Of a stretch of DNA of 64,000 nucleotides, positions 1 through 10,300 are shown piece by piece. Position 1 is the first letter of the stretch. Each line of letters begins with the position of its first letter. The stretch comes from Tuctoria greenei (taxonomy: Eukaryota > Streptophyta > Magnoliopsida > Poales > Poaceae). The notes beneath the pieces are model-generated. The model was not told the origin of the DNA, did not search any database, and saw only the letters and a program-made list of their open reading frames with translations. The stretch covers positions 69,707,751 to 69,771,750 of the forward strand of contig JAYESD010000001.1 of assembly GCA_036927565.1 (NCBI GenBank), in the 5' to 3' direction. The translations under genes and the position numbers were made by a program.

Positions 1-1011
1 AGCTGAGACCATTTTGGGACGGACTAAACCTTTCTGTCCTACTTCAGACTAGTCCGTTGTTGACTGGACTTGTCCGTGTTGTCAGTGGCCTTTGAAATTC
101 AAACGTTGGCATGCACGTCACCTGTTTTTTTATCAATGACATGAAATTGTCGGTGGCCCTAAAAGGATGGAGTAGTCCGTGGCACAGGGCCAGACTAGTC
201 CGAGGCTATCTTGGTGGCAACGGTTAGTTGCTGGGACCCCTATAAAAAGGGGACCCCGACCCCTATTTGACAACTCTTGAACCCTAGTGCCACCACAAGT
301 GACCTATAGCCTTCCAAAGCCTTCTACTCGCCCTACTACCCCTCAAAGACCAAATCTTAAAGAGATTAGTGTTTGGGAAGGAGAGTGAAGGAAGATCATC
401 GCACTTTGGCTCTTGGTTTGATCTCTTGCACATTGTGTTGTGTTTTGTGGCTTGTGTGAGTTGAGCTTTGTGGGATCCTCATTTTATTTATTTGTGGGAG
501 CCTTAACTTGTGGGCAGCCCCAATCAAACTTTGTGATTACCCATTGATATAGTGGAAACCAAGCCGGCCATTATTGTGGCTTGGTGAGAGAAGGGTCAAG
601 TTAGACCCGGTACTTGTGTGGACTTCTCAACGTGGATGTAGGCTTCAACGTGGACCTGAACCATGGGATAAATCGTGTCTCTCTTGTCGCTTTACATTTG
701 ATAATCACTAGAATTGCTTTTAGGGTTCATATTTCTCTTCACTTTGATCTTGTTGAAATCTTGTAACCTATTTGCTCACAATTGTCAACTAAGTACTACT
801 AGGTTACTATACATTGTATTCATCTTTAGTGAATTTAAATTCCACAAATAACTTGTAGAAATCAAGTATTTAGGTTTTTCCATTGTGCTGAGCAGACTAG
901 TCCGACCCTTTCCAGACAAGTCCAGCCTCAGTGTTTTAATCTCGTTTGATTAAGCCATTTCAGGTCTTATTTCCTATTCACCCCCCTCTAGGCGACTTTT
1001 AAACATCTTCA
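1..1011 (+). mobile_element. SIRE-type Ty1/copia LTR remnant, 3' part
   Basis: A TATA box at 241 and a terminal CACCCCCCTCTAGGCG block at about 980 followed by a CA end at 1011 match the design of SIRE-type copia LTRs. The body carries several copies of the motif GACTAGTCCG or GACTTGTCCG, as the copia LTRs at 8986 and 18590 do, but the rest of the sequence differs, so it is a separate family. No tRNA-Met primer site follows the CA end, so this is a 3' LTR or a solo LTR. CACTA transposase sequence resumes directly after it. The upstream end lies outside the window, so a target duplication (expected ATGCT, 1012-1016) cannot be tested. Confidence 0.7.
241..250 (+). promoter_or_regulatory. LTR TATA box
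   Basis: TATAAAAAGG sits in a GC-rich context ahead of an A-poor leader, as expected for the U3/R border of a copia LTR. Confidence 0.6.
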
Positions 1012-1143
1012 ATGCTCTTTCGTGATCCAGTCCTCTATGCAGTCTTGGTTTTTGTTGCGATGCTCAATTTAGTGTTCCTCGATGTACGACTCAACTATTG
1101 TATGGTGCATGGTGTATATTATTGTAATCTTGAACGATAAAAG
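1012..1143 (-). pseudogene. CACTA TNP2-type transposase, C-terminal fragment
   Basis: Read on the minus strand, this stretch gives motifs such as SYIEEH, then a stop, then EDWITKEH. These resemble the region downstream of DUF4218 in plant TNP2 transposases. It is bounded on the right by the CRM-type element (1144) and on the left by the copia LTR remnant. It continues the fragment at 8660-8985 once the CRM-type insertion is removed. At 132 bp it has no independent coding value. The assignment depends on its position in the nest and on the short motif match. Confidence 0.6.
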
Positions 1144-2006
1144 TGATGAGTAGGGTTGGGCCCGATCTTCCGAAAGGTATGTCGATTGGGGTGGAGAACT
1201 CGACGTTGATGATCCGTGGCACTTGAGCGGTTCGAGTACCCCTGCAATCAATACACCACGGCTCCGTTGGTTATCAACCGTGCTGCACACGCTTGACCTC
1301 GCCAAGAAGGCTAATCCCTGCAAGTGCAATCGAGAACACGAGCAAGAACGTAGAAGACACGATCGGAAATCGCGAAATTGGGGTCTCACAAACCGTAGAA
1401 CGGCGATTTTATTGATCTAAGCAAAACCCACCGAATATGACCGGCGGCTGCAGTATTTATAGGCTAGGGTTCGACCAAAACATGATTAGACGCGTCCCTA
1501 ATGGACTCTTACGGGATACAAGGCCCAAAGGCCCGATTCGGTGGCGCAGCACCGGACAGAAATATGGACTCGACTTGTTTCGACGATTCCCAATGACTCC
1601 GGAGGAATTTTGAGGTGGGACCAGAACCATTGGAAAGTTTATCTTCCCCTCTTTCCGTGCATATGTAGAACGTCGAAAACGGAGTCCGTATGCCTCCTGG
1701 GCGTCTGTTTTAAGGTGGACTGCTCCTGGACTCCGAGTTGAACTCGAGTCCGAGTTGTAAACTATTTCCATCTACTTGTGGACGTCCCAGGTGGTTGTCC
1801 ACGCTCCCAAGGCCTCCTTCCTTCACTTGTTGATCTTCTCCATTATTCCTGATAACAATTAAATCATCACATAGCAATCTATTCTCAACTCACATGCAAA
1901 AGAAGTTAAGAACGAATTCACCTGCTGATTTAATAACCGTGCCCGTGCTCTTGTGATTGGTCCTTGCAGTTCAATGCGCGTCTCTGCTGTTGTGATGTTC
2001 TCATCA
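1144..2006 (-). repeat. 3' LTR of CRM-type element
   Basis: 863 bp, starting TGATGAGTAGGG and ending TGATGTTCTCATCA on the plus strand. It is nearly identical to 7796-8659. The last codons and stop of the polyprotein (1859) lie inside it, so this LTR doubles as coding sequence. A TATA box copy (TATAAATA, minus) is at 1453-1460. Confidence 0.95.
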
Positions 2007-5000
2007 TTCTCCCCCTCTTGAATTGGAGTCGTCCTCGACTCAAGTTCATCTTCTTCTCCCAAGTACGGTCGCAAATCTGAAATGTTAAATGTAGGACTAA
2101 CCCCAAAATCAGGAGGCAATTCAAGCTTATATGCATTATCATTAATCTTTTCAACGATCTTAAAAGGACCAGCAGCTCGTGGCATAAGTTTAGATTTTCT
2201 CAAGTCGGGAAATCGCTCTTTTCTCAAATGTAACCACACCAAATCGCCCGGTTCAAGTTTTACTTCTTTTCTACCTTTACTACCTGCAATCCTATACTTC
2301 TCATTCATCATTTCAATATTTTTCTTTGTAGTTTCATGCATCTTAAGAATGAATTCAGATCGTTGTGTAGCATCCAAATTTATAGTTTCAGAAGGAGGCA
2401 AAGGTAGTAAATCAATAGGAGCACGGGGATTGAAACCATACACTACCTGGAATGGACTTACCTTTGTCGTGGAGTGAACGGATCTGTTGTAAGCAAATTC
2501 TATATGTGGTAAACACTCCTCCCACAACTTCAAATTTGTTTTCAAGACAGCCCGTAACATAGTGGATAAAGTACGATTAACTACCTCGGTCCGTCCATCC
2601 GTTTGTGGGTGACATGTAGTTGAAAACAGCAACTTGGTTCCCAATTTATACCACAAAGTTCTCCAAAAATGACTTAAAAATTTTGCATCACGATCAGAAA
2701 CAATGGTATTTGGCACACCATGTAAACGAACAATTTCCGTCATAAATAAATCAGCAATGTGTGAGGCATTATCATTCTTATGACAAGGTATAAAGTGTGC
2801 CATTTTGGAAAAACGATCAACAACTACAAAAATACTATCCCTCCCCCTCTTAGTCCTAGGCAATCCCAAAACAAAGTCCATAGAAATATCCTCCCAAGGT
2901 ACACTAGGAACAGGAAGAGGCATATAAAGACCATGTGGGTTAAGGCGAGACTTAGCTTTATTGCAAGTAGTGCATCGTGACACGTAGCGCTCGACATCAC
3001 GCCTCATCTTTGGCCAAAAGAAGTGTGTGGACAGCACATCTTCAGTTTTCTTCACTCCAAAATGTCCCATCAAACCTCCTCCATGTGCTTCCTGCAAAAG
3101 CAATAGACGAACGGAGCTAGCTGGAACGCATAGCTTGTTAGCACGATAGAGGAGACCCTCTCGCAGCACATATTTATTCCAAGTTCTTCCTTCTCTACAA
3201 TGTTCAAAAGCAACTTTGAAGTCCAAATCAGTAGGATATAATGCTTTAATTGTTTCCAAACCAAAGATTTTATGATCAAGTTGGGACAGCATGGTATAAC
3301 GCCTAGATAATGCATCGGCAATGATATTTTCCTTCCCTTTCTTATGCTTAATGATGTATGGAAACGACCCTATGAACTCAATCCATTTAGCATGTCGTTT
3401 ATTCAGATTGGTTTGACACTTAAGATACTTCAATGATTCATGATCGGAATGTATGACAAACTCCTTAGACCAAAGATAATGTTGCCAAGTTTGTAATACA
3501 CGGACTAAGGCATACAATTCCTTATCATAAGTGGAATAATTCAGAGAAGGACCATGAAGTTTTTCACTAAAGAAAGCAACGGGTTTACCTCCTTGTATGA
3601 GAACGCCTCCAATACCAATGCCGCTTGCATCGCATTCTAGCTCAAAGGTCTTGTCAAAATCAGGAAGTTGTAGTAATGGTGCTTGTGTAAGCTTCGATTT
3701 GAGAGCATCAAAATCTTGTTGCTGCTGTTCGCCCCATCGAAATGGAACTCCCTTCTTCGTTAGCTCATGTAGAGGTGCTGCAATGGTGCTGAAATCCCGC
3801 ACAAAGCGCCGATAAAATCCTGCAAGACCAAGAAAACTACGAACCTGTGTGACGGTAGTTGGGGCTGGCCAGCTGGTGATTGCTTCAATTTTTGCCTCAT
3901 CCATCTCAATTCCCTGCAAGGAAACGACATAGCCAAGAAACGAGACTCGATTGGTGCAAAAAACGCACTTTTCGAGGTTACCAAACAAACGTGCATCTCT
4001 CAAAACAGTAAAAACAGCACGTAAATGATCAAGATGTTCATCATATGACTTGCTGTAAATGAGGATATCATCGAAGTAAACCACCACAAATTGTCCAATG
4101 AAAGCACGTAAAACCTCGTTCATTAATCGCATAAAGGTGCTGGGTGCATTAGTTAAACCAAAAGGCATGACTAACCACTCATAAAGTCCAAACTTGGTTT
4201 TAAATGCAGTTTTCCATTCATCTCCTAGTGCCATTCTAATTTGGTGGTAACCACTACGCAAGTCAATTTTTGTGAAGATGATAGCACCACTCAATTCATC
4301 AAGCATGTCATCTAATCGAGGAATAGGATAACGATATCGAATGGTGATGTTATTAATCGCTCGACAATCAACACACATGCGCCAACTACCATCTTTCTTA
4401 GGAACCAAAAGAACAGGAACGGAACAAGGGCTAAGGCTTTCACGAATGTACCCGCGGTCCAAAAGATCTTGGACTTGTCGCTGAATTTCCTTAGTTTCTT
4501 GTGGATTCGCCCTGTATGCTGCACGATTTGGCAAACTTGCTCCTGGAATCAAATCGATCTTGTGTTCAATGCCTCTCATCGGTGGTAAACCAGGGGGTAT
4601 CTCGGAGGGAAACACATCCTCAAACTCCTGCAAAAGGTTAGCAACAGCAGGGGGCAATGCAATAGACAATTCATGAAGTGAAAACATGGCTTCTTTGCAA
4701 ACTAAAGCATAGCACATCCCCTTAGCATCGAATAAATCAGCAAGTTCAGATTTAGTTGCGAGCAATGATGGTGATTTTAACTTAATAACTTGCTGTTTTT
4801 CAGATTCTAATTTAGTTGCTTTGCCCTCACGAATTTTACTCTTCTCAAAATGCACAATTTCAGCAGGAGTCATGGGGAGCAAAGTGATTTTCTTTCCCTT
4901 ATGCATGAGAGTATATTTATTGGTTCTACCATGATGAATAGCATCTGTATCAAATTCCCAAGGACGACCCAATAAAAGAGAACAAGCATCCATAGGAACA

Positions 5001-6520
5001 ACATCAAAATCAGCAAAATCATGGTATGAACCAATTGAAAAATGGATTCTTGCTGTTTGTGTTACCCGAACCTTACCGCTGTTGTTGAACCATTGAATGT
5101 GGTACGGATGAGGGTGTGCTCTTGTTGGCAAACCCAGTTTCTTGACGACGTCCGTGTTTACCAAGTTATTGCAGCTACCTCCATCAATTATAGTGTGTAC
5201 ACGACAGTCCTTGACGACGAGAAACATGTGGAAGAGGTTGTGTCGTTGTAGCTTGTCGTCGGTCTCCACTTTGGAGCTCAAGGCACGCTGCACAATGATG
5301 CTCCTATAGTTCTCCGTCGCCGCTGTACCAAGTACCTCTTCTTCGGTGTGTTCGTCATTTGGATCTGTAAAGTCAGTAGCAAGAGAATATTCATCTTCAA
5401 CATCCGAAGTACTATCATACCCGCCATCGTCGCGTGCTATGTATGCTCGTTTGCTCGGGCAATCTCTCATCATATGACCAAGTCCCTGGCAGCGGTGACA
5501 CTTAATGTCAGAAGTACGACCCGTAGAAGGAGTGGACGACGAAGGCTTGAATGATGTCGCCTTGCTGCCTTCCGGCACGCGAGAAGGTGGAGCAGCAGGT
5601 ATAGTTCGTTGGCCGCCATTGGGTGGTGTAGTCGCTGCACGGGGGGCCGAAGATGGTGCTGTTTTGGATGGTGTAGTTGCTGCACGCGGCGTGAAGTTGC
5701 TCCTCGTGCGTTGTTGCTGTTGTTGTCGGCCCTGCAATTCTTTTTCTGCCAACATAGCAAACTGAAACAATCTGTTAACAGTATCATATTCTTTGTAATC
5801 AACAATGTCCTGAATTTCACGCCTCAACCCCCCATAAAAACGAGCTATTTTATCATCCATGTCCTCTACTACCCCACAACGCAGCATACCCTTTTGTAAC
5901 TCTTGATAATACTCCTCTACGGACATGTTACCTTGGTCTAAACGCTGCAATTTTTTGCGAAGGTCCCGCTGAAAAGATGGAGGAACAAATCGAACACGCA
6001 TAGCTTCCTTTAATCTATCCCATGTTGGAGGATCAGTTCTAGTTTTAACAAGTTCATTCCACCATATGATAGCAAAGTCCTTAAACTCACTAGTGGCTTG
6101 ACGAACTCTATGTTGTTCAGGAACAAGATGGGAATTAAATTTTTGCTCTACTGTCATCTCCCAATCAAGATAAGCCTCAGCATCATAAGCACCAGAAAAA
6201 GAGGGTATAGTAAATTTCACTTTAGCAAAAGGATCATCAGGAGGGCGGTTATAATTGTTATGATTATTACCTCCCATACCTCGACGATAAAGTGGCAGTC
6301 TTGGCTGATTACTGTGATCTTCCAGTTCATCATAAGCATTGTCTTCTTGTCTTCCAGCGAGAGGCAACCGAGCCTCAAAAGTATTCATCCGAAGAGCAAG
6401 GTCATCCAGTTTGCGAGTCAAGTTCGCCAATGACTCCTCCGTTGATGCGTTGTATTTGGCGAACATATCACGTAACTCAACATGTTGAACACATTCGTCA
6501 TTATTTTCTTCTCCTGCCAT
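1859..6520 (-). CDS. Gag-Pol polyprotein, CRM-type gypsy
   Basis: One frame of about 1,553 codons from the ATG at 6520 (MAGEENND). An in-frame upstream extension to 6601 exists, but this ATG begins the gag-like sequence. In numbering from the upstream extension (add 27): gag domain 140-290; CCHC knuckle C368-C381 (CHRCQGLGHMMRDC); protease with D473-G-G instead of D-S/T-G; reverse transcriptase with YFDD (D844, D845); RNase H D991, E1028, D1053; integrase zinc site H1173, H1180, C1210, C1213; DD35E triad D1242, D1303, E1339. No chromodomain is visible. The tail (TRARARLLNQQ) runs into the 3' LTR. All catalytic residues I can check are present, so it may be functional. The product would build virus-like particles, copy the RNA and integrate the cDNA. 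Confidence 0.9.
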   Translation of the reverse strand: MAGEENNDECVQHVELRDMFAKYNASTEESLANLTRKLDDLALRMNTFEARLPLAGRQEDNAYDELEDHSNQPRLPLYRRGMGGNNHNNYNRPPDDPFAKVKFTIPSFSGAYDAEAYLDWEMTVEQKFNSHLVPEQHRVRQATSEFKDFAIIWWNELVKTRTDPPTWDRLKEAMRVRFVPPSFQRDLRKKLQRLDQGNMSVEEYYQELQKGMLRCGVVEDMDDKIARFYGGLRREIQDIVDYKEYDTVNRLFQFAMLAEKELQGRQQQQQRTRSNFTPRAATTPSKTAPSSAPRAATTPPNGGQRTIPAAPPSRVPEGSKATSFKPSSSTPSTGRTSDIKCHRCQGLGHMMRDCPSKRAYIARDDGGYDSTSDVEDEYSLATDFTDPNDEHTEEEVLGTAATENYRSIIVQRALSSKVETDDKLQRHNLFHMFLVVKDCRVHTIIDGGSCNNLVNTDVVKKLGLPTRAHPHPYHIQWFNNSGKVRVTQTARIHFSIGSYHDFADFDVVPMDACSLLLGRPWEFDTDAIHHGRTNKYTLMHKGKKITLLPMTPAEIVHFEKSKIREGKATKLESEKQQVIKLKSPSLLATKSELADLFDAKGMCYALVCKEAMFSLHELSIALPPAVANLLQEFEDVFPSEIPPGLPPMRGIEHKIDLIPGASLPNRAAYRANPQETKEIQRQVQDLLDRGYIRESLSPCSVPVLLVPKKDGSWRMCVDCRAINNITIRYRYPIPRLDDMLDELSGAIIFTKIDLRSGYHQIRMALGDEWKTAFKTKFGLYEWLVMPFGLTNAPSTFMRLMNEVLRAFIGQFVVVYFDDILIYSKSYDEHLDHLRAVFTVLRDARLFGNLEKCVFCTNRVSFLGYVVSLQGIEMDEAKIEAITSWPAPTTVTQVRSFLGLAGFYRRFVRDFSTIAAPLHELTKKGVPFRWGEQQQQDFDALKSKLTQAPLLQLPDFDKTFELECDASGIGIGGVLIQGGKPVAFFSEKLHGPSLNYSTYDKELYALVRVLQTWQHYLWSKEFVIHSDHESLKYLKCQTNLNKRHAKWIEFIGSFPYIIKHKKGKENIIADALSRRYTMLSQLDHKIFGLETIKALYPTDLDFKVAFEHCREGRTWNKYVLREGLLYRANKLCVPASSVRLLLLQEAHGGGLMGHFGVKKTEDVLSTHFFWPKMRRDVERYVSRCTTCNKAKSRLNPHGLYMPLPVPSVPWEDISMDFVLGLPRTKRGRDSIFVVVDRFSKMAHFIPCHKNDNASHIADLFMTEIVRLHGVPNTIVSDRDAKFLSHFWRTLWYKLGTKLLFSTTCHPQTDGRTEVVNRTLSTMLRAVLKTNLKLWEECLPHIEFAYNRSVHSTTKVSPFQVVYGFNPRAPIDLLPLPPSETINLDATQRSEFILKMHETTKKNIEMMNEKYRIAGSKGRKEVKLEPGDLVWLHLRKERFPDLRKSKLMPRAAGPFKIVEKINDNAYKLELPPDFGVSPTFNISDLRPYLGEEDELESRTTPIQEGENDENITTAETRIELQGPITRARARLLNQQVNSFLTSFACELRIDCYVMI
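2007..2021 (-). other. Polypurine tract of CRM-type element
   Basis: On the minus strand AAGAGGGGGAGAA abuts the 3' LTR start, the expected plus-strand primer position. It overlaps the polyprotein reading frame. Confidence 0.8.
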
Positions 6521-7782
6521 TGTTAGTAGGAAACAAAAGACAATAAAAAAAATGTTATCCCTATCAACTACAGTGACAATGTGGAAGGTGGAAGAAAACA
6601 ATCTATCTCGCTCAAGCGTCTTACCACGCTCTTACAAGTGTTCTTACCGACACAGCAGGTGGTGTGGACGGTGAGATGAACCAATGAAGCGTGGGGTGAT
6701 TACAAGGTACCTGTTATGCTCAAGAGAAAGGTGGAGCTTGGATGGCACAATATGGTGGCTAATAAGCAGAAAATCGTTAACAGCTAAACAAAGTTGAATA
6801 AGTATTCAATGTAGGAAACTGTTGCTGGTCAACTGAGTGCCCTAGAGCCTAGCACAACACAAGGAAGTATCAAGGCAAAAGAAAGACAGAATGGTATAAC
6901 CAAACAAACAGCACCAAGTGGTATAGGCCAATTGCTTTAATATGCGTGCTCTTCACAATTTTTTTTCTTTTTTGTAATATTTTTTTGATATTTTTTCTTT
7001 ACTCAGTAGCACAATTATAGGAAGCACACAAATTTGCAGCTCAATTGGATGTAATATGCGGCCTATGGAAAATCAAGAAGGTTCTTTAAAATTTGTGCTG
7101 AAACTTCGGAGGCCGGATAGCCTATCTTCCGAGGGGAATTTGGGCAATCTAAATTCGCCGAACGCGGCTACGCGGCGGAAAATCAGATGCGAAATTTCAC
7201 GTAGATGAATTTGAAAAAAAAAATTCGCCCAATTTCGAGTTCGTATGCGAAAGTTATGGCCGTTTTAAGGTAGGCTGTCCGAGTTACGTTTTTTTTGGAT
7301 GTTGATTCCAACTCGGTTTTAGAACAGAACTCGCAAACGGATACGAAAACGATCGGGAATTTGCACAGCAACTAATGCGGTGGTGTGTGATGATTCAAGG
7401 ATGAATGGCACAAAGATTTGTCACCTAATCTTGGGCTGGCGATGCGGGAGTTCACGCAAGGCGGCTAGCTAGGGCAAACCGATGAACGTGGCGGATCGGT
7501 TTTTTATTTAGGGATTGTGGGATAGGTGTCGAATAGCAAGAAAACAAGGACGAAACACGATAACTAGGTCCAAAAAACACAAAGCTAAACCAGCAACAAG
7601 ACTCAACCACACGAATGCAAACTCAACAATGCAAACTGAAAAATGAAACTGCAGGCACTATAGTCTGGGAAGCGGTAAAAACGATCTAATTTTTTTTGTG
7701 GCTTTTTTTGGACTCTAGGTACGAAACAAAATCGATCTAATGGAAGGAAGGAAAACAAAGATACCTCACGGGCAACCTGGAA
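6521..7782 (-). other. 5' leader of CRM-type element (non-coding)
   Basis: About 1.26 kb between the primer-binding site and the gag ATG. It has AT-rich tracts near 6960-7010 and no reading frame that looks real. It is presumably untranslated leader with the packaging signal, although no signal can be recognised by eye. Confidence 0.6.
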
Positions 7783-7793
7783 ATCTGATACCA
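7783..7793 (-). other. Primer-binding site, initiator tRNA-Met
   Basis: On the minus strand TGGTATCAGAT lies two bases inside the 5' LTR. It matches the usual plant primer site complementary to the 3' end of initiator tRNA-Met. Confidence 0.9.
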
Positions 7794-7795
7794 AT

Positions 7796-8659
7796 TGATG
7801 AGTAGGGTTAGGCCCGATCTTCCGAAAGGTATGTCGATTGGGGTGGAGAACTCGACGTTGATGATCCGCGGCACTCGAGCGGTTCGAGTACCCCTGCAAT
7901 CACTACACCACGGCTCCGTTGGTTATCAACCGTGCTGCACACGCTTGACCTCGCCAAGAAGGCTAATCCCTGCAAGTGCAATCGAGAACACGAGCAAGAA
8001 CGTAGAAGACACGATCGGAAATCGCGAAATTGGGGTCTCACAAACCGTAGAACGGCGATTTTATTGATCTAAGCAAAACCCACCGAATATGACCGGCGGC
8101 TGCAGTATTTATAGGCTAGGGTTCGACCAAAACATGATTAGACGCGTCCCTAATGGACTCTTACGGGATACAAGGCCCAAAGGCCCGATTCGGTGGCGCA
8201 GCACCGGACAGAAATATGGACTCGACTTGTTTCGACGATTCCCAATGACTCCGGAGGAATTTTGAGGTGGGACCAGAACCATTGGAAAGTTTATCTTCCC
8301 CTCTTTCCGTGCATATGTAGAACGTCGAAAACGGAGTCCGTATGCCTCCTGGGCGTCTGTTTTAAGGTGGACTGCTCCTGGACTCCGAGTTGAACTCGAG
8401 TCCGAGTTGTAAACTATTTCCATCTACTTGTGGACGTCCCAGGTGGTTGTCCACGCTCCCAAGGCCTCCTTCCTCCACTTGTTGATCTTCTCCATTATTC
8501 CTGATAACAATTAAATCATCACATAGCAATCTATTCTCAAACTCACATGCAAAAGAAGTTAAGAACGAATTCACCTGCTGATTTAATAACCGTGCCCGTG
8601 CTCTTGTGATTGGTCCTTGCAGTTCAATGCGCGTCTCCGCTGTTGTGATGTCCTCATCA
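7796..8659 (-). repeat. 5' LTR of CRM-type element
   Basis: 864 bp with TGATGAG...CTCATCA ends. It is the promoter-bearing LTR for the minus-strand element and pairs with 1144-2006. Confidence 0.95.
8107..8114 (-). promoter_or_regulatory. TATA box in 5' LTR
   Basis: The minus strand reads CCTATAAATACTGCAG, a strong TATA consensus. Transcription would start roughly 30 bp further left. Confidence 0.65.
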
Positions 8660-8985
8660 AAAATTTTTCGTACCCACTTTGCCTCTCCCATGTAGTCTAC
8701 CTTCATGTACTGGTATAGGCACACCTATCAGTTTTCCATCTTTGATGTAATCAGCACAACCATCAATCACTTCTTCAGTAGTGTATCCTTCCATAATTGA
8801 ACACTCTGGGTGAGCTCGGTTCCGCACATAACCTTTTATACTATTTAATATTTCTCCGATAGAAACATATGATGTAAATATAGTGGCCCCAATGCTTTTA
8901 TCTGATCAACAAGATGTATGATTAGGTGTACTTGCATATGAAAAAAGGATGATGGGAAACACATCTCAAGCTTGCACATAGTCTC
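8660..8985 (-). pseudogene. CACTA TNP2 transposase, DUF4218 region
   Basis: The minus-strand translation contains ETMCKLEMCFPSSFF, then HLVDQIKALGPLYLHHM, GTELTQSV and later an IPVH-like segment. This is the order expected in the DUF4218 region of plant TNP2 proteins. It carries two in-frame stops. It directly continues the transposase at 20133: removing the copia element and one GTCTC copy joins the two in frame. On the other side it continues at 1143 beyond the CRM-type insertion. Confidence 0.8.
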
Positions 8986-9001
8986 TGAATGTGGCCTAGA
9001 C

Positions 9002-9022
9002 GGGGGGGGGGGGGGGGGGGGG
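9002..9022. repeat. 21-base poly-G run
   Basis: Twenty-one consecutive G in the left LTR. The same position in the partner LTR (about 18606) reads GGGGAGGGG. Because the two LTRs were identical at insertion, the tract changed length afterwards, or was mis-assembled. Confidence 0.95.
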
Positions 9023-9799
9023 TGAATAGGCCTTTTTGAATTTTAGTCGGATCCTGCAACATTTAGAAACTTGATCAAATACCAGGAATCGGACTAGTCC
9101 GGTAGAGTGTGGACTAGTCCGGTGCGTGCGGACTAGATCGATCAAGTTTGATCAATTATCTCGATCCTAGACTATATGTAGCTGAAATATACTTGTAATT
9201 AGAGTGTAATACTTCTATGAAATTGGATGTTGCACAAGTTAACCTTATATTCAATGTTTTAACGTAATATGAACAAGATCAAGTAAAACCATAGATATCA
9301 ACAAAAGTAAGAACAAAATGCACAAATTAAAGACACAAGATTTTTATCACGTGGTTCGGTTCCCACAAAGACAACCTACGTCCACGTTGAGGAGCCCACG
9401 AAAGGACCGGGTCTTCAACAACCTAACCTCATCAAATCGCCATGAAGGCCAATTCTCTTCCACTATCACAAGGGTAAATCACCAAGTTCAAGGGGCCTTC
9501 TCACTAGTTGAGGGGTCCCCAAGATTACAAAGCAAACACCACCAAGAACACACTCTTAAGATCAACAATGAAACAATAGGAGTGTGTTAGATATCAAACC
9601 CAAGAGCCCAAATGTGTGGAATCGTGTCTCTCCTTTGATCCAAAGTGAATCCTCAAGGATTTGATCTTTCTTGAGTTGGATTGCATGGAGAGATGTGTTT
9701 TCTAATCTCTTGGAGGGTGTGACGGCGCAGGGAATCGAGTGAGTTGAAAGTAGGGCCGTGCACATCTATTTATATGGTGTTTCCAAAAAGTTACCGTTA

Positions 9800-10300
9800 G
9801 GGTTTTGAGGGTCCGTACTAGTTCGTGGTGGAGTCCGGACTAGTCTAGTGTGGGGTGTGCAGGAAACCCTAAGTTCACAGGAAGATCGGACTTGTCCGAC
9901 TTAAAGCGAACTAGTCCGATTTAGGCTCCGGAAAAGTTCGGACTAGTCCGATTATTTTTGGACAAGTCCAGCTGTGGTGATATCCTTAGTGAATTGGGAC
10001 AAGTTTGCATTTAGAGGACTTGTCCGATTTTAGTCAGAGAGGTTATCAGATGAGTCCGTGGTGATTTCGGACTGGTCCGATTTCGTGCAAATCTGTGAAG
10101 TGTATAGGACTAGTCCGCACTAGGGAGGACTAGTTCGATTTTAGTCAGAAAGATATAGGACTAGTCCACGGTTATATCGGACTAGTCCGGGCTGTGTAGA
10201 CTCGGACTGTGCAGACAAGTCCTCACTGGGAGGACTTGTCCGATTTTGAACAGAGGGGTTATCGGACTAGTCCGGATATTATCGGACTAGTTCAGACCTG
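9800..10300. repeat. Array of CGGACTAGTCCG-like palindromes
   Basis: About 18 irregularly spaced copies of GGACTAGTCCG, GGACTTGTCCG or GGACAAGTCC lie upstream of the LTR TATA box (U3 side, minus orientation). The consensus CGGACTAGTCCG is a perfect 12-bp palindrome. The equivalent array in the other LTR is at about 19385-19880. Confidence 0.9.

Larger units (their letters stand above)
1144..8659 (-). mobile_element. CRM-type Ty3/gypsy retrotransposon, structurally complete
   Basis: A complete LTR retrotransposon on the minus strand, 7.5 kb long. It has paired LTRs (1144-2006 and 7796-8659), each bounded by TGATGAG and CTCATCA, a tRNA-Met primer site, a polypurine tract and a single uninterrupted gag-pol frame. 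Flanks are AAAAG (1139-1143) and AAAAT (8660-8664), a target duplication with one mismatch. By eye the LTRs differ by about seven substitutions and one single-base indel in 863 bp, so the insertion is recent. The TGATG...CATCA ends and a polyprotein that reads into the 3' LTR are known traits of the CRM clade. I cannot tell centromeric from non-centromeric members. It is inserted in CACTA transposase sequence. Confidence 0.9.

Noticed and set aside
1069..1771. Frames in the CRM-type LTR repeated at 7808-8423
   Set aside because: They are duplicated because the LTR is duplicated. No domain, and they lie antisense or within regulatory sequence.
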